A DNA stretch of 11,872 nucleotides, taken from the NCBI GenBank assembly GCA_028686145.1, contig JAQUCQ010000065.1, positions 1-11,872 of the forward strand, given 5' to 3'. The notes beneath the pieces are model-generated. The model did not search any database. It saw only the letters and a list, made by a program, of their open reading frames with translations, and was not told the DNA's origin. Positions 1-6,702 of this stretch are shown here, piece after piece. The DNA is from Desulfuromonadaceae bacterium (lineage in GTDB: Bacteria > Desulfobacterota > Desulfuromonadia > Geobacterales > Pseudopelobacteraceae). A program made the translations under genes and the position numbers. How positions within the stretch are numbered: the stretch's first letter is position 1; each line of letters begins with the position of its first letter.

Positions 1-1674
1 ATTGAGCCCATCGGCGACCGTATTCTTGGGCGTGTTGCCCTTGAAGATATCCACGATCCTTTGACTGATGAAATACTGATTGAGATGAACCAGGATATTG
101 ATGAGTATCTGGTTAAAAAAGTGGAGAATGCAGGAATTGAAAAGGTTAAGATACGCTCTGTGCTTACCTGTCAGAGCAAAAGTGGTATTTGTGCCAAGTG
201 CTACGGTCGTGACCTTGCTCGCGGCCACAGCGTCAACATGGGTGAAGCTGTCGGCGTCATAGCAGCTCAATCAATTGGTGAGCCCGGGACACAGCTGACG
301 ATGCGTACCTTCCACATCGGTGGTACCGCTTCTCGCCACGCGGAACAAACATCGCTTGAAGCACGTGCTGATGGTGTTATTAAGTATATTAACGTAAATA
401 CCGTTATCAACAACGAAGGACATCACATCGTTATGAACCGTAACGGTGAGATTGCTGTTATTGACGACACCGGGCGAGAGCGTGAGAAATACACTGTCGT
501 GTACGGAGCAAAGATTAAGATTGCTCCTGGTGGAACAGTCAAACAGGGTGCTATACTTGCAGAGTGGGACCCCTACACCATGCCAATCCTTACTGAGGTT
601 GCCGGCCGGGTCAAGTTTGCAGACATCCTTGAAGGCGTAACAATGGAAGAGCAACTTGATGATGTAACCGGTCTTTCTCGCAAGGTTATCATCGAGACGA
701 AAGATACGGACAAACGTCCTCGAATCGCCATTAAAGAGGCCTCTGGCGAAGGTGGTGGTACTATCGGACGGTACTTCCTTCCGGCTGGTGCCAATATATC
801 GGTCAGTGACGACACTATTATCAGTGCAGGTGACATTATCGCCAAGATCCCTCGTGAGACAACAAAAACGAAGGATATTACCGGTGGTTTGCCACGCGTT
901 GCCGAACTTTTTGAAGCACGCAAACCGAAAGACTTTGCCGTTATCACCGAAATCGATGGCCGTGTATCTTATGGTAAGGATGCCAAAGGCAAGCGCAAAG
1001 TTCTTGTCACTCCGGAACTGGGCGAGCCAAAGGAATATTTGATTCCGAAAGGCAAACATATCAGCGTTCACGAAGGTGATCAAGTTCGTGCTGGTGAGCC
1101 GCTCATGGACGGTTCATCCAATCCGCATGATATTTTGCGGGTACTGGGTGTTAAGGAACTAGCCAAGTATCTGGTTGATGAGGTTCAGGAAGTCTATCGT
1201 CTGCAGGGCGTCAAGATCAACGATAAGCATATCGAGGTAATTGTTCGCCAGATGTTGCGGCGCGTACGCATCAAAGATACCGGTGATACCAGTCTTTTGG
1301 TTGACGACCAGATCGAGCGCTCGGTATTTGAGCAGGAAAACGAGAAGGCTTACCGTGAGGGAAAACGCCCGGCTGTTGCTGAACCACTGTTGCTCGGGAT
1401 TACAAAGGCTTCGCTGTCTACCGAGTCATTCATATCAGCCGCTTCGTTCCAGGAAACAACGAAAGTATTGACTCAGGCAGCAATTGAAGGAAAGGTTGAC
1501 TACCTCCGAGGACTTAAAGAGAATGTCATCATGGGACGTCTGATACCAGCGGGCACAGGAATAGCCCGTTACCGTAATTTACGCTTGCAGGCTGAATCTC
1601 TTGCACCTAAAGAAAACATTGCTAATGACGCAGGTAACGACAATGCAATCGATGCCGATCTAGAAGCGGCATAA
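1..1674 (+). CDS. rpoC: DNA-directed RNA polymerase subunit beta' (C-terminal part; 5' end outside window)
   Basis: The reading frame is open from base 1, so this is the last 557 residues of beta', the catalytic subunit of RNA polymerase. Numbering from the window start, C57, C64 and C67 (TCQSKSGICAKCYGRDLARG) are three of the four ligands of the second zinc site; the fourth lies upstream of the window. The trigger loop that closes on the incoming nucleotide follows (EPGTQLTMRTFHIGG), with M101, R102 and H105 matching the conserved Met, Arg and His. The middle part carries the beta-rich insertion and the GGLPRVAELFEARKPK segment. The conserved end (TKASLSTESFISAASFQETT, then GLKENVIMGRLIPAGTG) is intact, followed by a short acidic tail. 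No frameshift is seen. An in-frame TTG at base 61 is not a real start. The next gene is convergent and separated by a hairpin terminator. Confidence 0.99.
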   Translation: MEPIGDRILGRVALEDIHDPLTDEILIEMNQDIDEYLVKKVENAGIEKVKIRSVLTCQSKSGICAKCYGRDLARGHSVNMGEAVGVIAAQSIGEPGTQLTMRTFHIGGTASRHAEQTSLEARADGVIKYINVNTVINNEGHHIVMNRNGEIAVIDDTGREREKYTVVYGAKIKIAPGGTVKQGAILAEWDPYTMPILTEVAGRVKFADILEGVTMEEQLDDVTGLSRKVIIETKDTDKRPRIAIKEASGEGGGTIGRYFLPAGANISVSDDTIISAGDIIAKIPRETTKTKDITGGLPRVAELFEARKPKDFAVITEIDGRVSYGKDAKGKRKVLVTPELGEPKEYLIPKGKHISVHEGDQVRAGEPLMDGSSNPHDILRVLGVKELAKYLVDEVQEVYRLQGVKINDKHIEVIVRQMLRRVRIKDTGDTSLLVDDQIERSVFEQENEKAYREGKRPAVAEPLLLGITKASLSTESFISAASFQETTKVLTQAAIEGKVDYLRGLKENVIMGRLIPAGTGIARYRNLRLQAESLAPKENIANDAGNDNAIDADLEAA

Positions 1675-1702
1675 ACAGAAGTAATAACAGATTATGTGGT
1701 GC

Positions 1703-1735
1703 ATAACGGTCGGAAGCTACGCTTCCGGCCGTTAT
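1703..1735. terminator. Hairpin terminator between convergent rpoC and thiolase-like gene
   Basis: Bases 1703-1717 pair with 1721-1735 in a 15-bp stem with one G-U pair and a 3-base loop (TAC). The hairpin lies 28 bases past the rpoC stop and 5 bases past the stop of the minus-strand gene, so it can serve both. The T tract is weak on both sides (CTTATT on plus), so efficient intrinsic termination is inferred from the very stable stem. Confidence 0.75.
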
Positions 1736-1740
1736 CTTAT

Positions 1741-3357
1741 TCAGGAAGTACCCCCGCCCCTTCCGGTAAGCTTTCTCCAACTACTTTCCGCCAACTCGAC
1801 CAACCCGTTCATCGTGCGGGTATAAAACCTGGTGACGGGCATGCTGTTGACAAGTAACACACCATTAACTTTCTCAATATATACTGAATCTCCCGCTGCA
1901 CATTCAGATATCTGGTTGTAATACTCACCAGAAATACCAAACAGAAATTTATATAGTGAGCCCTCAAAACGGCAAGCAACAATAAGTATGACAACTTCAG
2001 GCAAACCTGTTTTATGATGGAAACGAACAGTTGCGGTCACAAAAGAGCCTGTGACAGGTGTGCCGGAGGCCAATAAGGATTCGAGGTTAACCCCCTTCGG
2101 CTTCATCTTCCCGAGAGAGGGAAGTCCCCACGGCTTAAATTGCTCATGAGGTCGAGATTCGTAGTGAACACTGCGTTCCAGAAGAGTCACAACATTGTTA
2201 TTAATTGGCCCGCCAATGGAATGGGACAGCCCTGCTGAAAAACCCTTATCTCTGATCAGACGATGGTTTTCAACAATTTGAATCATACCGGTAGCTCCAA
2301 GTGGGTGCCCCCTCCCCTTTAGACCTCCGGTAACGTTTGTTGGGAAAGCACCGTTTTCCCCAGTCAAGGAGTCATCAAGCAATGCATCCATCAACCGGTT
2401 TCTACTGACAATACCGAGATCGACCATATTTATCGGCCCAAATCCGTTAAAGGGATCATGCATATTTACATGGATTTTACCCGCTAATGTGCGAATATCC
2501 TTGATGCCTGCCATTCCATACGCATATCCTGCAGCAATTACCGTCGCGGGAAATGAGTGGAAGTAATTACGATCTGCAATAGTTGGAATATCGGTAGCAC
2601 TACCGACGCCACTCACACGCACATCCTGTGGGATAGATGTAAGGAGTACGGCGGCGACTCCGTCAGACATGGGACAAAAGTCATGGTAACGCAGCGGATA
2701 CCAATAGCGATAATTTCTGCCGTCTGTAATTTGGCGGTAATAATCTTGTAATTCAATCTGCATATTCAGGTGCGCATCAGGATTTTGAGCCGCAAAGCGC
2801 TGACTGCGTTGAGTGAGAAGCGCCGAATAGGCTGTCCACTCTTCATCAGTAAGAGCGAGGCGCTCTTTTAAAGCACGGGCTACCAACCCACCGCATGCCG
2901 GCATAGTCAACCCGAATTCGGCCTCATCTCGATCGATTACTCCGGCAATAATACGAGTTGACTCGATTGTTGAAGCATCACTCATCTTTTGGACCCCAAG
3001 CGCCAGAACCGAATCATATCTCCCTGAAGCAACCTCCAGATATGCACTTTCAAATGCTGAAGCACCTGACGAAGAAGCGGTATCGACAAGTACCGAACGG
3101 GCTCCGGAGATCCCAAGTATGCCAGTTATTTTAGCTGCAGTATTGTCAACTCCCGAGAAAGCAGCCGCGTTTTGACTCCCGACAATCACGGCCTCAATAT
3201 CACGACGCCGGACCGGACTTCCGTCAAAAACTTCTCCGCACAGTTCTGCCAGCTCAAGAAAAGACAGTTTCTGCTTATCTTTTCCGTTATACCTTCCTAC
3301 CGGGGCCATCCATGACGCGGCAACGTATACGGGTCGAGGTGTAAAGGGTAGTTGCAT
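1741..3357 (-). CDS. Thiolase-superfamily protein with extra C-terminal domain; nucleophile Cys replaced by Ser
   Basis: A 538-residue thiolase-fold protein. Residues 1-395 align by motif with archaeal/SCP2-type thiolases: VDTASSSGASAF (91-102) followed by AYLEVASGRYDSVLALGVQKMS, HDFCPMSDGVAAVLL (225-239), and NVTGGLKGRGHPLGATG (341-357) with the catalytic-type His351. The LSHSIGG loop (378-383) stands where classical thiolases have the CxG motif. The nucleophilic Cys of the usual CASG motif is Ser95 (codon TCT), and no Cys is present in the last loop, so normal Claisen condensation or thiolysis is doubtful. Residues about 430-505 form an added beta-rich domain that looks like an OB fold (DUF35-like). 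No zinc-ribbon cysteines precede it. Another comparison is the mycobacterial SCP2-thiolase-like protein type 1, which also has an extra C-terminal domain. A GAAGGTGA ribosome site precedes the ATG. It lies 85 bases after msrA on the same strand. The substrate is unknown. Confidence 0.85.
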   Translation of the reverse strand: MQLPFTPRPVYVAASWMAPVGRYNGKDKQKLSFLELAELCGEVFDGSPVRRRDIEAVIVGSQNAAAFSGVDNTAAKITGILGISGARSVLVDTASSSGASAFESAYLEVASGRYDSVLALGVQKMSDASTIESTRIIAGVIDRDEAEFGLTMPACGGLVARALKERLALTDEEWTAYSALLTQRSQRFAAQNPDAHLNMQIELQDYYRQITDGRNYRYWYPLRYHDFCPMSDGVAAVLLTSIPQDVRVSGVGSATDIPTIADRNYFHSFPATVIAAGYAYGMAGIKDIRTLAGKIHVNMHDPFNGFGPINMVDLGIVSRNRLMDALLDDSLTGENGAFPTNVTGGLKGRGHPLGATGMIQIVENHRLIRDKGFSAGLSHSIGGPINNNVVTLLERSVHYESRPHEQFKPWGLPSLGKMKPKGVNLESLLASGTPVTGSFVTATVRFHHKTGLPEVVILIVACRFEGSLYKFLFGISGEYYNQISECAAGDSVYIEKVNGVLLVNSMPVTRFYTRTMNGLVELAESSWRKLTGRGGGTS

Positions 3358-3412
3358 AACTCACCTTCTCAGACAAATTTATCTCAACGGATCAAGAATA
3401 ATCGTTTATGAA

Positions 3413-3421
3413 ATAATACCA
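3413..3421 (-). promoter_or_regulatory. Possible extended -10 promoter element upstream of the thiolase-like gene
   Basis: On the minus strand TGGTATTAT (3421 down to 3413) fits an extended -10 element (TGn plus TATTAT, 5 of 6 to consensus). It would start RNA about 50 bases before the ATG at 3357. No convincing -35 box is present, so this is tentative. Read-through from msrA could also supply transcription. Confidence 0.3.
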
Positions 3422-3442
3422 CTGGAAAAAACAATGCGCGCC

Positions 3443-3913
3443 TCAAAAACCGCAGCCGCCACTATTTTTCTGGTGATATTTCTGGTGATATGCTTCAGCC
3501 TCCCAGAAAACGGTCACAGGTATAATTTGAGTTACAATCTTCTGGCGAAACATATGCTTATTTTCCAACTCATCACGGGATGCAAGAGCCGATTCATATT
3601 GGCTCTTGGTGTGATAAAAGATCACAGAGCGGTATTGGGTACCGATATCAGGCCCCTGTCTGTTTAACTGGGTAGGATCATGACATTCCCAGAAGATTTT
3701 GAGCAGTCCATTGTAGGTTATCTGCAGAGGGTCATAGGTAATTTCAACCGCTTCAGCATGACCCGTATTATGGGTGCAGACGTCATGATATGTGGGATTG
3801 TCAGTATGGCCACCACAGTAGCCGACACGAGTTGAAACAACTCCGTGAATGCCTAAAAAAGAATCCTCTACACCCCAAAAACATCCCGCTGCGAACGTGG
3901 CAGTTTCAAGCAT
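3443..3913 (-). CDS. msrA: Peptide-methionine (S)-S-oxide reductase
   Basis: MsrA reduces methionine-S-sulfoxide in proteins and repairs oxidative damage, using thioredoxin as the usual electron donor. The 156-residue protein is complete and of compact length. The catalytic GCFWG motif is at residues 10-14 with nucleophile Cys11. GHAEAV with Glu54 and the HDPTQLNRQGPDIGTQYRS block (78-96; Asp89, Tyr94) form the substrate pocket. Cys154 in the C-terminal GGCGF is the likely resolving cysteine. Cys33, Cys46 and Cys77 are also present; the CTHNTGHAEAV stretch has His-Asn where many family members have Gly-Arg. No signal peptide is seen, so it should be cytoplasmic. A strong AGGGAGGTAA ribosome site precedes the ATG. 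It lies only 43 bases after yebC, with a terminator in the gap. Confidence 0.96.
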   Translation of the reverse strand: MLETATFAAGCFWGVEDSFLGIHGVVSTRVGYCGGHTDNPTYHDVCTHNTGHAEAVEITYDPLQITYNGLLKIFWECHDPTQLNRQGPDIGTQYRSVIFYHTKSQYESALASRDELENKHMFRQKIVTQIIPVTVFWEAEAYHQKYHQKNSGGCGF

Positions 3914-3930
3914 CGATTACCTCCCTAAAC

Positions 3931-3950
3931 AAAAAAGGCCCCGAAGGGCC
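3931..3950 (-). terminator. Intrinsic terminator after yebC (UUCG tetraloop)
   Basis: On the minus strand GGCCC (3950-3946), loop TTCG, GGGCC (3941-3937) is followed by six T residues (3936-3931). This is a textbook Rho-independent terminator with a stable C(UUCG)G tetraloop. It begins 6 bases after the yebC stop and its T run ends a few bases before the msrA ribosome site, so msrA may be fed only by read-through or by a promoter inside yebC. Confidence 0.9.
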
Positions 3951-3956
3951 CGTAAA

Positions 3957-4700
3957 CTACATTAGTTTTTCCATCTCTTCTTCAGAGATATCGAAGTTGG
4001 CATACACATTTTGCACATCATCATTATCTTCAAGTTTATCCATGAGCTTCAGCATGCTTTCGGCCTGTTTTCCTTCAAGCTTCACTTGAGTCTGAGGAAT
4101 CATGGTTATTTCCGCATTTGCATGTTTAAAACCTTTCGCTGTCAATTCTTCACGCACCTCAATAAATGAAGCCGGCTCAGATGTGACTTCATAAGAATCA
4201 TCCTGTTCTGAAACATCTTCAGCCCCTGCTTCAAGAGCTGCTTCAAAAAGCTGATCAAAATCAACCGACTTGTCAAAACTGATCACACCTTTTTTACTGA
4301 ATATCCAGGAAACACATCCCGCTTCTCCCATGTTGCCGTTACTCTTCGAAAAAATACTCCGAATATCTGAAACAGATCGATTGCGATTATCTGTTAACAC
4401 TTCTACCAAAACTGCTGCACCACCTGGACCATACCCTTCATATACAATTTCCTCGTAGGTCACGCCCTCCATACCGCCAGCGCCCTTCTTGATGGCCCGC
4501 TCGATGTTATCTTTCGGCATATTTTCAGCTTTAGCTTTATCGACTGCAGTTCTCAACCGGGGATTTGCCGCGAGGTCACCGCCACCCAATTTTGCTGCAA
4601 CGGATATTTCCTTGATAATTTTTGTAAAGACTTTACCACGCTTTGCGTCGGCAGCGCCTTTTTTGTGCTTGATGGTACTCCACTTATTATGACCCGACAT
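3957..4700 (-). CDS. yebC: YebC/TACO1-family translation factor (often annotated as transcriptional regulator)
   Basis: The complete 247-residue protein has the full-length family signature: MSGHNKWSTIKHKKGAADAKRGKVFTKI at the N terminus, then NPRLRTAVDKAKAENMPKDNIERAIKKGAG, YEGYGPGGAAVLVEVLTDNRNRS and the acidic C-terminal lobe with MIPQTQVKLEG. The family is cytoplasmic. Older annotations call it a DNA-binding regulator; more recent work on YebC/TACO1 links it to easing ribosome stalls at proline-rich sequences, which I consider the better description. AAAGGAG precedes the ATG with suitable spacing. In many proteobacteria yebC sits beside ruvC/ruvA/ruvB; here the downstream neighbours are msrA and a thiolase-like gene, with a strong terminator after yebC. 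No unusual residues or breaks are seen. Confidence 0.97.
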   Translation of the reverse strand: MSGHNKWSTIKHKKGAADAKRGKVFTKIIKEISVAAKLGGGDLAANPRLRTAVDKAKAENMPKDNIERAIKKGAGGMEGVTYEEIVYEGYGPGGAAVLVEVLTDNRNRSVSDIRSIFSKSNGNMGEAGCVSWIFSKKGVISFDKSVDFDQLFEAALEAGAEDVSEQDDSYEVTSEPASFIEVREELTAKGFKHANAEITMIPQTQVKLEGKQAESMLKLMDKLEDNDDVQNVYANFDISEEEMEKLM

Positions 4701-4855
4701 CGCTGTTGCTCCTTTGGAAAAGTATATTTAGTCCCGATGTGAAATCAAGGTAACAAGAACTGAAGAGAAGAAGGGGAAAGCTGAATACTTCGAGATCACG
4801 AGACAGCTAACAATGTAACAGTACCTTGATTCGGCATTAAAAAATAAGTTTTCTG

Positions 4856-4884
4856 TTGCCTAAAAAGGCGGGAAACACTACCAT
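4856..4884 (+). promoter_or_regulatory. Possible sigma70-type promoter for the small lipoprotein gene
   Basis: TTGCCT (4856-4861), a 17-base spacer and TACCAT (4879-4884) give 4/6 plus 4/6 matches. The predicted start lies about 45 bases before the ATG at 4937. The match is weak, so this is only a candidate. Confidence 0.3.
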
Positions 4885-4936
4885 GTAAAGCTCTATCTGT
4901 CTAGAGGGAATTTAACAACAAAAGGATACGCCTCAC

Positions 4937-5302
4937 ATGAAAAAGGTCAGTAACCGACTTATATTGCTAATATTTTCATCAGTTATTTTCATTTTCATCA
5001 ACAGTTGCAGCACCATAGGACAGCCCTCTTATAATAACAATCTGCCAATATTTTCCCAGAATGAGCTGGCCCAACCTTATACACAAATTGGCAGAATTCG
5101 TGTAACTCGGGAGACATATGGATCTGATTTTTCGCTGTCACCCGATATAAAAGCTTGGGGACTGGCCGCTGTGCAACAAGCAGCAGGAAAAATGGGCGCG
5201 GATGCAGTAATGTCTCTCGAAATTACCGGACGTACCACTTATTACGGCATTATTCCATCAACTGAATATTGTGCAACAGCATTTGCAATTAAATTCAAAT
5301 AG
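4937..5302 (+). CDS. Small predicted lipoprotein of unknown function
   Basis: A 121-residue protein starting with MKK, then a hydrophobic stretch (about residues 8-21, rich in Ile, Leu, Phe) ending in an INSC lipobox with Cys24 as the likely lipidated residue. This predicts export and anchoring in the cell envelope. Residue +2 is Ser, which favours the outer membrane by the E. coli rule. The mature part has a GRIRVTRETYG strand, a helix around IKAWGLAAVQQAAGKMGADAV (71-91) and a final beta region. The helix followed by GADAV resembles the compact alpha/beta folds of YbjQ-like or DUF4156-like lipoproteins, but I cannot assign the family. A second cysteine (Cys112) is near the end. AAAGGA lies 10 bases before the ATG. 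It stands alone, between divergent yebC and the tRNA-Cys gene. Confidence 0.8.
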   Translation: MKKVSNRLILLIFSSVIFIFINSCSTIGQPSYNNNLPIFSQNELAQPYTQIGRIRVTRETYGSDFSLSPDIKAWGLAAVQQAAGKMGADAVMSLEITGRTTYYGIIPSTEYCATAFAIKFK

Positions 5303-5315
5303 GACCAAATAGTGA

Positions 5316-5345
5316 TTGACAGTATGGCACTACTTTAGTTATAAA
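5316..5345 (+). promoter_or_regulatory. Sigma70 promoter of tRNA-Cys
   Basis: A perfect -35 box TTGACA (5316-5321), an 18-base spacer and TATAAA (5340-5345) lie just upstream of the tRNA. The predicted start is about 13 bases before the mature 5' end. It begins 14 bases after the lipoprotein stop, so the tRNA has its own promoter. Confidence 0.75.
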
Positions 5346-5364
5346 GATTGCTTCACTGATTTAT

Positions 5365-5438
5365 GGCGCGTTATCCAAGAGGCTAGGAGCCGGTCTGCAA
5401 AACCGTTAACGTCGGTTCGAATCCGACACGCGCCTCCA
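5365..5438 (+). tRNA. tRNA-Cys (anticodon GCA)
   Basis: A 74-base cloverleaf. The acceptor stem GGCGCGT (5365-5371) pairs fully with ACGCGCC (5428-5434). The D arm is TCC/GGA (5374-5376 with 5386-5388). The anticodon loop CTGCAAA places GCA at 5397-5399. The T arm GTCGG/CCGAC (5411-5415 with 5423-5427) encloses TTCGAAT. The discriminator T5435, an identity element for cysteine, and an encoded CCA end (5436-5438) follow. The outermost anticodon-stem pair (C5390 with T5406) is a mismatch; the other four pairs are good. Confidence 0.97.
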
Positions 5439-5467
5439 TCATTTTCTACTCCAATTATATTCCAATG

Positions 5468-5498
5468 AAAAAAGCCACGCATATTGCATGGCTTTTTT
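5468..5498. terminator. Bidirectional terminator between tRNA-Cys and the DUF4388-like gene
   Basis: The stem 5474-5481 / 5485-5492 is 4 bp, one C-A mismatch and 3 bp around a TAT loop. It is flanked by six A residues (5468-5473) and six T residues (5493-5498), so it has a T tract on each strand. It lies 30 bases past the tRNA and about 75 bases past the minus-strand stop at 5567. Confidence 0.85.
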
Positions 5499-5566
5499 AT
5501 TAAAATATAAGCAATCCTGCTCTGTATTTTTTAACAATCCAGACTGGTTATGCTGCCTTCTAAAAA

Positions 5567-6532
5567 TTAATTTTCGGTTTTAGCAACTGAAATTGCAGAA
5601 GAAAGTTTTTCTATCATCAACTTGATATTTGTGGCACTTGCAAGAAGTTTTGCTGCCCGCTCGACGCCTTTCATGAATTTTTCAGCTCCAGCGGCATCTA
5701 ACAGGCATACATTCCCACCATTGTCCGAAAGCTCCTTATCAACAACTCCGCGGCCCAACTTTCCGACATACTCCGTCACAATTGATTTTACCTGTTCTTC
5801 CAACTCCGCAAGTTTTTGCGACATGGCTTTGCTGTCGCGTTCCTGACGCTCAAGATTATTTTTATCTATCTCTGACTTATGAAGCACAACACACGTATCC
5901 CATATTTTTTGAATATTTGTAACTTCAAGAAGATTTGTCCCCATTAACTCGTCAGCACTTTGTGTCGAAAACAGGTCAATTTTGGCACCCGGTAATCCAG
6001 CAATTTTTTGTGACTCTGTAGATGATGTTTCAATATCACTCGAACCATCATGAAAAAAACCAAGCGGGTTTCCGTCTTTATAAAAAATCATGGCTGAATG
6101 TTCATCCGTATAGATGCGCAGACAACCATTCATGTGATCTTCTTTAACTTTTTCCAGCAGGGTCTTAATATCAATCAGCTTTAATTCCTGGGCTTTATAG
6201 AGTATTTCACCTTCCAACAGGGCGTGGATGCACATGGTAAGATCTTTAGAAAGCTTATAAACATTCAGGGCACCGCTACCTGTTGTAACCATTAACCCAG
6301 CAAGCGCAGAAAGAGCTTCAAAGCCAGAATCGCGCTTGCCGTTTGGACCTTCAACAAGAGCACTAACCAGCTTACCTGCTTCAAAAACCAAGAGGCCAGT
6401 ACTGGACTGAAATACAAAACTAGCATAGCCAGTGAAAGCGCCATTACTAAGCTTTGACAAGACATCCGGAAGCTTCAGCTTCGACACTGCCAGATTCTCA
6501 AATAGCGGGCTGCCCTTGGGGAGAAGGAACAT
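5567..6532 (-). CDS. Twin-domain DUF4388-like signalling protein of unknown role
   Basis: A 321-residue cytoplasmic protein without signal peptide or membrane segment. Two similar units can be seen. The first (about 22-93) runs from LPDVLSKLSNGAFTGYASFV through GLLVFEAGKLVSALVEG to SGALNVYKLS. The second (about 124-196) runs from LLEKVKEDHMNGCLRIY through SAMIFYKDGNPLGFFHDGSS to AKIDLFST. Each has the pattern hydrophobic helix, NG, two strands, [V/I]F-[E/Y]-x-G-[K/N]-x-[V/L], glycine turn. This matches the general look of DUF4388/PatA-N-type domains common in delta-proteobacterial signalling proteins, but the family name is inference. A charged, heptad-like linker (about 222-245) follows, then a helical C-terminal region about 80 residues long. 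An AGGAGG ribosome site sits 4-5 bases before the ATG. It is downstream of maeB but separated by a terminator and its own promoter. Confidence 0.8.
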   Translation of the reverse strand: MFLLPKGSPLFENLAVSKLKLPDVLSKLSNGAFTGYASFVFQSSTGLLVFEAGKLVSALVEGPNGKRDSGFEALSALAGLMVTTGSGALNVYKLSKDLTMCIHALLEGEILYKAQELKLIDIKTLLEKVKEDHMNGCLRIYTDEHSAMIFYKDGNPLGFFHDGSSDIETSSTESQKIAGLPGAKIDLFSTQSADELMGTNLLEVTNIQKIWDTCVVLHKSEIDKNNLERQERDSKAMSQKLAELEEQVKSIVTEYVGKLGRGVVDKELSDNGGNVCLLDAAGAEKFMKGVERAAKLLASATNIKLMIEKLSSAISVAKTEN

Positions 6533-6571
6533 CTGAACCTCCTAAAATAACTCAATCATACAACGGCATAG

Positions 6572-6600
6572 AAACTAATGTAATTTTCCAAACATGTCAA
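6572..6600 (-). promoter_or_regulatory. Predicted promoter for the DUF4388-like gene
   Basis: On the minus strand there is a perfect TTGACA (6600-6595), a 17-base spacer and TAGTTT (6577-6572). The -35 is consensus; the -10 matches only 3 of 6. The predicted start is about 33 bases before the ATG at 6532, leaving room for the AGGAGG site. Confidence 0.45.
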
Positions 6601-6638
6601 ATCTTTACTGAGAAGATATAAATAAGAAAATATCCAAA

Positions 6639-6677
6639 CAGAAGGCACGGGGTGCATACTTGCCCTCGTGCCTTCTG
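6639..6677 (-). terminator. Hairpin terminator after maeB
   Basis: Bases 6639-6649 pair perfectly with 6667-6677 (11 bp). Three more G-C pairs follow after a bulged T6666, closing a 10-base loop. On the minus strand the stem is followed by TTTGG and then AT-rich sequence. The stem is strong but the T tract is poor. It begins 25 bases after the maeB stop. Confidence 0.65.
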
Positions 6678-6702
6678 AAACCGCGCAATAATGTGCTATG
6701 AA

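Noticed and set aside
271..1083. Open frame of 270 codons antisense to rpoC
   Set aside because: It is a shadow of the highly conserved beta' coding sequence, with low-complexity translation and no initiation signals.
4721..4750. TTGATT-16-TATACT as a yebC promoter on the minus strand
   Set aside because: The -10 box is good, but the predicted start would fall within the yebC ribosome site, leaving no functional leader; another, unseen promoter is more likely.
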